From contig CM042042.1 of the NCBI GenBank assembly GCA_023525975.1, forward strand, positions 5,339,501 through 5,403,500: 64,000 bases of DNA, written 5' to 3'. Positions 24,786 to 33,420 of the stretch are shown here, piece after piece. The stretch's first letter is position 1. Every line of letters begins with the position of its first letter. The DNA comes from Smallanthus sonchifolius. Taxonomy: Eukaryota; Streptophyta; Magnoliopsida; Asterales; Asteraceae. The notes under the pieces were generated by a model. The model had not been told where the DNA came from, made no database searches, and saw only the letters and a list, made by a program, of their open reading frames with translations. Both the position numbers and the translations under genes were made by a program.

Positions 24786-26558
24786 TTCTCCCCCACCTAA
24801 TGCCACGACGTCCTCGTCGTGTTTCTTGAGCAGACCATGTCCTTTCCGTATGAGCCTCATGACAGATATGGTTTTGCCTCGTTGCCTTGTGTCTGGCTCC
24901 AAGGTTGCTGTGTGTACTTCTTCGCCTTTGACGATGTAAAGTGTGTTGATAAATGTTACTGGAACGGCTTTTGCTCCTCGAAAGAAGTCCATTCCTAGTA
25001 CGAGGTCGTAGTCATCAAGGGGTACCACTGAGAAGTGTAACTTACCGGTCCATGTCCCGATCTTAGCTTTTACGCCCCATGCTATGCCCTCGATTGGTTT
25101 AGGATCTCCATCGGCGGCCTTTATCCATCCGTCTTGAGTAATGATCCTTAAGCCGAGTCTTCTAGCTTCGATCGGCGAGATGAAGTTGTGACTTGCACCA
25201 GTGTCAACTAATGCTTTAACTGGTTGGCCCCTGATTTCTACGTTTACAAATCGTAGTCCTTGAGACTTTTTGCCCACGAGCTCTGTCGGGTGAGTTTTAT
25301 TTGCCACCGCCAAAGGTTTGCCTTCTTTTTGTGTTAGGGCGTTGAGTACTTGGAGTTGCATTGCTCCCAAGCGAGCCTCCTCAGGTTCAATGATTTCAAC
25401 ATCGTCGGTCCTTATTAGGGCCGTTAACTTTGATTTCTTAGGGCAATCACGGGCATCGTGAGGCCCATCGCAAAGTAAACATCCTTTGTTTGTTGTTGGT
25501 TCTTTACCGTACCTTGACGGTTTCCGGTTATCTTTCCGGAATTGATAATAAGTGTTTGTGGGTCTAGCTCCCCCACCAATCTCGTTGTTATCCTCCACAT
25601 TTGTGGATTTGTATGATCGCCTTTCATTATGATCGATCAAATTTTCAGCAACAACGATGGCCGATGACAAGTCTTGGACATTCCTTCGTTCAAGCTCGGT
25701 CTTAGTCCAAGATTGCAAGCCATCGATGAAGTAAATAAGCGAGTCCTTGGGCGACAAATCCGGAATTTCGAGCACAAGTGTTGTAAATTCAGAAATGTAA
25801 TCCTTAATTGTGCCCCTTTGTTTAAGATTACGAAGTCGAATCTTCGCTTCGTGTTCGGCATTTTCCGGATAAAATTGTTTCTTAATTTCTTTTGTGAAAT
25901 CGGCCCAAGATTGTACGGTGCACGTACCTCTTTCGATTTCCATATGCTTTCGACGCCACCATAGTGCTGCGGTGTCCTTTAAGTACATGGTCACCGTTTT
26001 AAGCTTCTTGGCATCGTCATTGATGTCGATCGCCTCGAAGTATTGCTCTACTTCCCAAAGAAAGTCGTCCACAGCCCTTGCCTCTCGTTTTCCAACGAAG
26101 GGTGTGGGTCTAGGAACGTCAATCTTGGATGGAGTGTAATATGTAGTGTCGTTGGATCTGCTCGCCAATGCTTGCTTGCAAACAGTTAGCTCGGTTTGCA
26201 AGTCCTTAATAACTTTCTCTAAGTTTTCCTTCATATGCCCCAGCTCCATCTCAAATGCTTCATTTAATTCTTTTTGCATGATTGCAATGGCGAGTTTGTA
26301 ATCATTTCTGAGTTTGGTGAACTCGTTGCCTAGTGGTTCCACTTGTTGCAACGTGTCATCAATATTTGTTTTGAAGATGTCGAATTCAGCCTTGAATTCG
26401 TTGATGGTTGTCTCGATGTCTTCAACTCGTTTGTCCATTCCAGCGACCAAGTCTTTGGACAAGCTTCGAGTCTTTTTGCCCCCGGTACGAGTGTCTTCCT
26501 GACCACGTGGATCGTCTCCAGGGTTTGCGCCCACAATCTTTGGTAATTCGGATGCCAT
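24582..26558 (-). CDS. Gag-aspartic protease polyprotein of the LTR element
   Basis: The 658-codon frame starts at the ATG at 26558 (MASELPK), chosen because the open frame before it only crosses the primer-binding site. In order: an N-terminal coiled coil (about 50-130), a retrotransposon Gag domain (about 175-290, with AALWWRRK and QFYPENAE), a zinc knuckle C-x2-C-x3-H-x4-C near 360-372, and a retropepsin domain with the active-site LVDTGAS near 451-457 and GMDFF later. The knuckle has one residue fewer than the usual x4 spacing. The last roughly 68 codons lie in the 3' LTR. The frame is free of stops, which fits a recent insertion. Its product would assemble particles in the cytoplasm and process itself. 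Confidence 0.92.
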   Translation of the reverse strand: MASELPKIVGANPGDDPRGQEDTRTGGKKTRSLSKDLVAGMDKRVEDIETTINEFKAEFDIFKTNIDDTLQQVEPLGNEFTKLRNDYKLAIAIMQKELNEAFEMELGHMKENLEKVIKDLQTELTVCKQALASRSNDTTYYTPSKIDVPRPTPFVGKREARAVDDFLWEVEQYFEAIDINDDAKKLKTVTMYLKDTAALWWRRKHMEIERGTCTVQSWADFTKEIKKQFYPENAEHEAKIRLRNLKQRGTIKDYISEFTTLVLEIPDLSPKDSLIYFIDGLQSWTKTELERRNVQDLSSAIVVAENLIDHNERRSYKSTNVEDNNEIGGGARPTNTYYQFRKDNRKPSRYGKEPTTNKGCLLCDGPHDARDCPKKSKLTALIRTDDVEIIEPEEARLGAMQLQVLNALTQKEGKPLAVANKTHPTELVGKKSQGLRFVNVEIRGQPVKALVDTGASHNFISPIEARRLGLRIITQDGWIKAADGDPKPIEGIAWGVKAKIGTWTGKLHFSVVPLDDYDLVLGMDFFRGAKAVPVTFINTLYIVKGEEVHTATLEPDTRQRGKTISVMRLIRKGHGLLKKHDEDVVALGGGECHGLPNSQLNTPCFRNFPQHSRNMRIARKTLEQPLKFWSRHGKSEGSRTARKGLENVVKKGCQDGSR

Positions 26559-26588
26559 CCTGATGAATCGTAGTGCTCTGATACCACT

Positions 26589-27175
26589 TGTCACGGAGTT
26601 AGTTCTTCAACTCGCGTGCGGCACTTAGACTTGATCTAAGTTAAGCCTTTGATGCTTGATCAAAGTTGTTGTGTAGCGGAAGCGTTGAAAAGATGATGCA
26701 AAGATTGTGGTTAAAAAGAAAAGTGCTTGTATTGCTTGATAATGTTTACAAATACAAGTAATGAGTATGGATGCTTGGTTAGTTACAAATGATGCTTACA
26801 TCTCCTATTTATACTACATAGGAGCTTATCTAGATTGTTCTATATCTAGACTATTCTTTTACATCAAATAAACATATGTAAATCTAGAGAGTTCTATCAA
26901 AAGATCTATTAGGCCTTTTCATGGATGATCTAGAAGCTTCTTTTGGCATGATTTAAGTGTTGTTTCAAGGCTTATCTAGAACCATCTTGGCAGCCCTTTT
27001 TGACCACGTTTTCTAGCCCCTTGCGGGCTGTTCTAGACCCTTCCGACTTGCCATGTTTTGACCAGAATTTTAGGGGTTGTTCCAGAGTCTTCCGGGCAAT
27101 CCTCATGTTCCTTGAATGTTGCGGAAAATTCCGGAAACAAGGAGTATTGAGCTGAGAATTAGGCAGGCCGTGACA
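26589..27175 (-). repeat. 5' LTR of the Gag-protease element
   Basis: 587 bases, about 99.5% identical to the 3' LTR. It contains the promoter for the minus-strand transcript. The primer-binding site follows immediately on the minus strand. Confidence 0.95.
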
Positions 27176-27540
27176 ATAAGTTCGCTAAATGCAACGCGCT
27201 TGGTCCATTGTTTGTAATAGGAAAACACACGAAAATAAATGCCTAATCTTTGTCCCTTGTATACACATGCCTAATAATACTTCAAACTTTGTTACCATGA
27301 AAAAAAATTATTTAATCACAACTTTGGGGTTGTTCGAGAAGGTGTGCATAAGTTCGCTAAATGCAACGCGTTTGGTCCACTTTTTGAAATAAGAAAATAC
27401 CCAAAAATAAATGCCTATTCTTTGTCCCTTGTATACACATACTTCAAACTTTGTTACTATATAAAAACAAATTTACAATTTCATTTTTATGTTGGGAAAC
27501 AATTTGCAACACCCAAAGCATGTTGGTTTAATCCTTGAGT
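27176..27540. repeat. Tandem duplicate that preserves the empty insertion site
   Basis: The target of the LTR element (GTGTGCATAA and GTTCGCTAAATGCAACGCG split around it) occurs again uninterrupted at 27341-27370. Both copies include TAAATGCCTA and TTTGTCCCTTGTATACACAT blocks. The repeat unit is about 160 bases. Confidence 0.85.
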
Positions 27541-27779
27541 TCACATTTTTTTAAATGATTTTGCCTGGTCCAATTAATCATTCCTAGCAACAACAAAAAG
27601 GTTATCAAGACCAAAATAAAATTGAACTCCATGTTATAGAAAAATCCTTTAGTCAATACTTCATTAAGAAAAGTCCCATGATCAAACTAGTAGAAAAGCT
27701 CCAATTCTGTCAAAATCACCAGTTCATCATCTGACCATAATAGTGTCGTCTTCTTGCACGAGACCGACCCATGTAATGC

Positions 27780-27788
27780 TATATATAA
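27780..27788 (+). promoter_or_regulatory. TATA box of the first CYP706 gene
   Basis: TATATATAA lies about 45 bases before the start codon. The surrounding CATGTAATGC and upstream CTTGCACGAGACC blocks are conserved before the second CYP706 copy (40641) and in a promoter remnant near 43890. Confidence 0.65.
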
Positions 27789-27830
27789 CAAGCTTGATTA
27801 ATTATAAGGTCCATATAATCTAGACCAAAA

Positions 27831-29847
27831 ATGAAATCAGATTTCAAAGATAAGATTTATCTCACTATGATAAACTACTGGTCATGGTGGTGGGAAGTCG
27901 ACAACGAAACAGACGAGCTTTCTCGCACAATACTCACCATTTTGGTCCCAATTTTAGCCCTTCTATGGTACAAGTGGACCATATCGTTAATCCACAATCG
28001 AAGAACCCGTTTTGCCCCAGGCCCCTACGGCTTACCGGTTTTCGGGTACCTTCCGTTTTTAAGCCACAACTTACATGAAAGATTCACAGAGATGGCTCAC
28101 AAATATGGTCCTATCTTTAGCCTAAACCTCGGAAGTAAGTTTCATGTGGTGGTGAACTCCATGGACCTAGCAAAGGTTGTGGCTCGTGATCTTGACCAGA
28201 CCTTTGCTAACCGCAGTCCTACGGTGACAGCACTAACCATCACTTATGGTGCGCTGGATATTGCGTGGTCCAACAACAACTCACACTGGCGTAACATGCG
28301 TAAACTTTTGGTGAGCCAAGTGTTGAGCAATGCAAATCTTGATGCTTGTCAGGGTTTTAGAACAAGTGAGGTGAGAAAAACAATAAGTAATGTCTATGCG
28401 AGGATGGGGACAGCGGTTGATGTTAATGAAATTGCTTTCGACACAGAACTTAACGTTGTAACGAACATGTTATGGGGCTGCAGTAGCGATTCTGGTGATC
28501 TTTTTCATGGGTTTCGAGAAGTTGAGTTCAAGATTATCGAGTTACTTGCTGCACCAAACATCTCTGATTTTATCCCCATGTTATCTTGGTTTGATTTACA
28601 GGGAAGAAACAGAGAAATGCAAAAGCAAAAGGAACATTTTTATAGGATTCTTGACCGCATAATCGAAGAAAGAATCGAAACTAACTCTACGAAAATGGAG
28701 GGTGTAGTTGAGGAAGAGGGAAGGAAGGATTTTCTACAGATCATGTTAGAGCTTAAAGAACAGAAAGATGATTCAACATCATTTGACATAGTTCACATAA
28801 AGGCTCTATTATTTGTATGTTGGTTCTAAACCTTCCATTTTAGAAATGTGGATTTAGGAAAAAGCATATGGTTTCTCGGTGAAACATGAAATACAAATGG
28901 TTTCTAGAAAATTTACTAATGGAAGTTGAAGATTCAAATATTTCTGGCTTGAATCCGCTCACGTGGCAAGCGGATTACGAAATCTGCTTCTTGTACCTAT
29001 GAAGCTACTGGCATTTGGTAAGCATTAGTTCCAAGAAATATTCATACATGTTGAGATCCACTTGCCACGTGAGCAGATTAAAGCTAGAATTTCTGAATCA
29101 GCTACCTCGAAGAGAGGATTTCCTAGAAACCTCTTGTATTCCATTTTTCACGTAGAAATCAACGGCTTTTTATTAAATCCCCTGATACTGCGAATTTACT
29201 AATTAAATAATCGATGATTACCATAACAGGACATATTGACAGCAGCAACAGACACAACATCAACGATGGTTGAATGGGTGATGGCAGAGATTTTGCGTAA
29301 TCCAGGTGTAAAGACAAAGATTCAGAAAGAATTAACCGAGGTTGTTGGTATAAATATCGTTGAAGAATCTCATCTGCCCAGATTAAAGTATCTGGATGCA
29401 GTTGTCAAGGAGACATTTAGGGTACACCCTCCACTTCCTCTCCTAATCCAAAGAAGCCCAGATGAATCTTGCACGCTGGGCGGATACACGATTCCAAAGG
29501 GTAGTATCGTCTATATAAACGTTTGGGCGATCCAACGGGATCCCAAGAACTGGACCGATGCATTGGAATTTAGGCCAGAGAGATTCTTGAACGGAAAATG
29601 GGATTACAATGGAAATAATATGAAGTTTTTACCATTTGGATCGGGAAGAAGAATATGCCCAGGAGTCCCCCTGGGGGAGAAGATGTTGATGTATATATTA
29701 GCATCACTCTTGCATTCTTTTGAGTGGATCTTGCCTAAAGATGAAGAATTTGAGCTTTCAGATGAGTTTGGATTTGTGACCAAGAAAAGGAAACCACTAG
29801 TTGCTATACCTTTGCAAAGATTATCTGATGCAACCCTATACAAATGA
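27831..29847 (+). CDS. CYP706: Cytochrome P450, CYP706 family
   Basis: Exons 27831-28814 and 29230-29847 (GTATGT donor, ACAG acceptor, phase 0 at ALLF|DIL) give 533 residues. An N-terminal hydrophobic anchor spans about 33-53. A proline-rich hinge FAPGPYGLP follows at about 61-69. The I-helix motif AATDTT is at 333-338, the ExxR motif KETFR at 388-392, RPERF near 443-447, and the haem loop FGSGRRICPG has its Cys ligand at 471. All essential P450 motifs are present. The single intron position and the sequence are typical of CYP706. Family knowledge: ER-anchored monooxygenases oxidising sesquiterpenoids or flavonoids; the substrate here cannot be told. A polyadenylation signal AATAAA lies near 29865. 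It is the intact member of a tandem pair with 40683-42576. Confidence 0.93.
28937..29100. repeat. Inverted repeat in the CYP706 intron
   Basis: GCTCACGTGGCAAG near 28958 and CTTGCCACGTGAGC near 29061 are perfect inverted complements within longer imperfect arms ending in AAATTCTAG-type sequence. Each arm holds a CACGTG. The second CYP706 copy retains only the right arm (about 41750). Confidence 0.6.
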
Positions 29848-30444
29848 TATAATTATGTTGTTCAATAAATAAAAATATCATAATTAAATCTTTAAAAAGC
29901 TAAATTGTGAAGTCTTGAGGTATTAAGAGAAAAAATATGTGATTCTAGTTTATTGTTCTTCTGAAGAATGTATCATTCGAAATGAAATATGATATCATGA
30001 ATAAATTAAAGAGTTATTTACATGGATAGTCTTTGTGTTTTGTGAAAAGTAACATGTATGGGTATTAAGGGTTTCAAGTTGCAAATATGGGTATTATGTT
30101 TCGATTTTGTAACAATATTGGGTATTAAGATTAACATATTGTGGAGTAAGATGATCATCGTGTTAACTCTTTCTTAGCAATAATACTAGCAGTTACTTAT
30201 CAAACAAAAATTAAACAATATTCTATTAAATACTATTTTTCTATTCTTATACAATGGAGGTAAAGATCTTTGTTTTAGGAAACCAAAGATAATGGAGTTT
30301 ACCTGCGACTGACAATGGAGGTAAAGATCTTTGTTTTAGGAACAGAACTGTGGTTTTATATCTACCATGAGCACATGGATTAGGCACACCATAGTTGTTA
30401 ACATGCTATTTACTACTTAAATAACATATAGCAAGTTTACATGA
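29848..30444. other. CYP706 3' flank
   Basis: The 3' untranslated region is followed by AT-rich sequence. A 31-base direct duplication (starting ACAATGGAGGTAAAG) lies at 30251-30281 and 30312-30342. No gene seen. Confidence 0.5.
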
Positions 30445-30608
30445 CTATGCAGTCAATATCGACGATATATCGGTTATCGGTCCTATGCAAAAATATCGTT
30501 CAGAATATCGGTCCTGATATTATCAGTGATATTTACCGATATATTGCCGAGATTTTGATTCCATAATATCGGTTGTCTCACCAAGTTTCTCGGTTTACTA
30601 ATCTTGAC

Positions 30609-30651
<43 letters not shown>

Positions 30652-30953
30652 GGGGAGGGTTCCAGAGAAAATCACATAGTTAGGTGAAAACCGAGAAAAC
30701 CACAAAAAACCCAATTTTAACCAATAATATAGTAATATTTATTTTAATTTTTTATAAGAGTATTAATGTAATATTACACATTTTTACAAAAAAATCATTT
30801 AAATATTGGCTTACGTATACGTAACATATAGTGTTACGTATATGTAAACAAAAAACAAAAAAATTATGGTTACGTATACGTAACCCCTAATATTACACAT
30901 TGTTTTAATGATTTTCTTGATTTTCGCCTAACTTTGTGCTTTTCTCTTGATCC

Positions 30954-30985
<32 letters not shown>

Positions 30986-31088
30986 TTTATGCATGATATA
31001 AAAGTTACCGATATCCCACCGCAAGAACCGATATCTCAAATATCGGTCGTTGACCGATAACCGATATTTTTTCGCATTAACTGCTTAG
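30445..31088. mobile_element. Outer MITE with TATCGGTTATCGGTC ends
   Basis: The left end (GCAGTCAAT ... TATCGGTTATCGGTC, from 30449) and the right end (its inverted complement, finishing at 31084 with CTGC) form an inverted repeat of about 35 bases. The interior is rich in ATATCGG words. A second MITE with TA tracts sits inside. No clean target duplication was found. Confidence 0.65.
30612..30981. mobile_element. Inner MITE inserted in a (TA)n tract
   Basis: (TA)n runs at 30612-30647 and 30954-30981 flank an inverted-repeat element. GAGAAAATCACATAGTTAGG at the left pairs with a near-identical inverted copy at 30925-30944. The perfect 14-base palindrome TTACGTATACGTAA occurs twice inside, with a one-base variant between. 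Insertion into TA repeats is known for Micron-like MITEs. Confidence 0.75.
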
Positions 31089-31479
31089 CATAAATAAAGT
31101 TTTAAAAAATCAACTAACACTACAAATGCGTTTTAAGGTTAAATAAAATAAAATAGGGATACAAAATAAAGTCCCCAATCAATAGAGAGAAACATAATAC
31201 AGGACAGAAACACTTTGAGTGCAAGCAAAGGAAAAGAAATTGTGAGACTGTATTTCAAGCTCAAATCCACATTCAATGCCCCACATACAATAAGGCAAAT
31301 ATGTGAATTTTAATAGCAAACACATCAAAAGAATTTCACATTATTATTTCAAAAACTGTCCAGAAAATGTCACAAGTTTTTTTTTTCTAAAACAATGCAC
31401 CAATTCCATCTTTTATACAAGACAAATAAAGCTTGACTCCAGTTATATATAGTGCTTCCATACATAAAGCAGTTTCCAT
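31089..31479. other. Unassigned sequence before the copia remnant
   Basis: No gene, LTR or repeat boundary recognised. Confidence 0.4.
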
Positions 31480-32442
31480 TTGCTTTTAGTTAAACGCATC
31501 AAGCCAGTGGCAAAACCAAGATTTTCATCATGGTGGTCAAATGAGAAGGAAGCACTACCAGATACCCAACACCTTCGAGAAGACCTTGAAACGTCATACC
31601 TAACCTTAGGATTTGATGAAGAGATTGAACAAAAAGAGACGACTGAATTTGAAGCAAGCCCAAGCTCAAGCCAGAATAGCGCCCAGGCTCAATGCCCCTG
31701 GCAGAGCGGGTCTCACCAACAGCCTGAACCAAGAGCAGGCCTAGAGCAAACTGAAGTAAGGTGTTCGACCCGAGAACGAAGGCAAAATCCGAGATATGCA
31801 GCTAATGTAGCGATAATTGAAGACGGTGTAATCGAGCCAGAAACCTTCAATGAGGCTGTTTTAAAAACCAAGTGGATCCAAGCAATGGAATCCGAGATGG
31901 CGGCCCAATATCGGAATGAGACATGGGAACTTGTTCCCAAACCAACCGGAGTCAAAGCAGTATCGAATAAATGAGTATATAAACTGAAAAGAAAGACTGA
32001 CGGGTCGATTGAAAGATATAAAGCAAGGCTCGTGGTTTTTCTCAACAAGTCGGAATAGACTATGATGAAACATTCAGCCCGGTAGCTAAACTAAATACGG
32101 TTCGAGTAATCCTAGCCATAGCCGCAAGTAAATAATGGAACCTATGGCAAATGGATGTGAACAACGCATTTCTCTATGGAGATTTGGATCACGTAATCTG
32201 TAACATTTCTGATTTTTAGTATCCGTATTTCAATTCAATGTAATGCATTCCAAATCCAATTCTAGTGCACTGTTTTGTTCTATTCGTACCATCAATTAAA
32301 TACTATATTACAATGCAAATCCACAAATTTTACACGAGTATACCCTATTAAACGCTACAAAAGTTCATACTTATACAAATCTACAAATACTGAAAGATTA
32401 CAAGGATTGAATTTATAAATGAATAAACAGAAACCCTAATAG

Positions 32443-32549
32443 GCACGGTCGCGCCAAGTGCTATGGCACGGTTGCGCGCCTTGCTTTGGAAAGGTTGCGC
32501 CCGGTGCCTTGGCACGGTCGCGCCGCATATGGGCACGGTCGCGCCTAGA
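32443..32549. repeat. First cluster of GCACGGTCGCGCC motifs
   Basis: About five copies of GGCACGGTCGCGCC or close variants in 107 bases, spaced roughly 20-25 bases. They contrast sharply with the AT-rich surroundings. Confidence 0.75.
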
Positions 32550-33135
32550 ACCAGTTGAAACGTAAATACAATTTTAAACGCGAGATCGTTGAGTTTCGTA
32601 ACCGGTATTCACTTCATTATCATTAACAAGAATAATAAGGCTATCAATTACAACAATTAACTCATTATAATTCGACTAGCCTCAAAACATTCACGAAACC
32701 ACGATTCTTCCTTTTCAATCCAAATTTTCTCAAGCAAACTCTCCATACGTAACACTCGATCTTCTCTAAAGTTCTGGACACGCTGATGTAGCCGGAGTTG
32801 CAGCATAGAGCACCGGAAATCGAACCGCCGACGCCGGAACTCTCCTCTACCGTTCTCTATCAATTCGCTACTCTTCCAGGTAATTGAAACCTTTTTCTCA
32901 ATCGTTTCAGTTCATAGAACAAAAGCCCCATCTTAATTTGGGCTTGCAATATGGAAATCACCACAAACCCGAATCTATATTTCGTTCAAAAATGATTTAA
33001 TCAAATCAAACCATAAACACGTTTTAAATACAATTAATCTATACAAAAAGACTTGTGGTGATCTAAAGGGTGAAAGCCCCATAAATTCCAACAATAACAA
33101 TATAAGAATTAGTCAAATTGGATCTGTTTGGAACA

Positions 33136-33420
33136 GACACGGTCGCGCTAATCATATAGCGCGGTCGTGCTTCATGAGACACAGTCGCGCCAAATACCAG
33201 CGCGGTCGTGCCTCACACACTCAGACCCAGTCACGCCCTTGGCTAGACTTGGTCATGCCTCAAAACCCTAGACACGGTCGTGCCTGGCCCAAGACACGAT
33301 CGTGCCTAGTGAACAGCTTAACTATATCCTCTGTATTGGTCAACACGGTCGCGTCCCTGACTAGCACGGTCGCGCCCGTGGTTTTAGCACGATCGTGCCT
33401 TGTCCTAGGCACGGTCATGT
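33136..33420. repeat. Second cluster of GCACGGTCGCGCC motifs
   Basis: About twelve further variants (ACACGGTCGTGCC, AGCACGGTCGCGCC and others) at irregular spacing of about 20-50 bases. Many variants are CpG to TpG or CpA changes, as expected from deamination of methylated DNA. Confidence 0.75.

Larger units (their letters stand above)
24199..27175 (-). mobile_element. Complete non-autonomous LTR retrotransposon encoding Gag-protease only
   Basis: The 2977-base element has two 587-base LTRs, each starting TGTCACGG and ending CCGTGACA. A 4-base target duplication ATAA lies at 24195-24198 and 27176-27179. On the minus strand, the primer-binding site TGGTATCAGAGC (plus 26575-26586) is the common initiator-Met type, and a purine tract AGGTGGGGGAGAA (plus 24786-24798) precedes the 3' LTR. 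There is no reverse transcriptase, RNase H or integrase, so movement would need enzymes from a relative. Confidence 0.95.
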
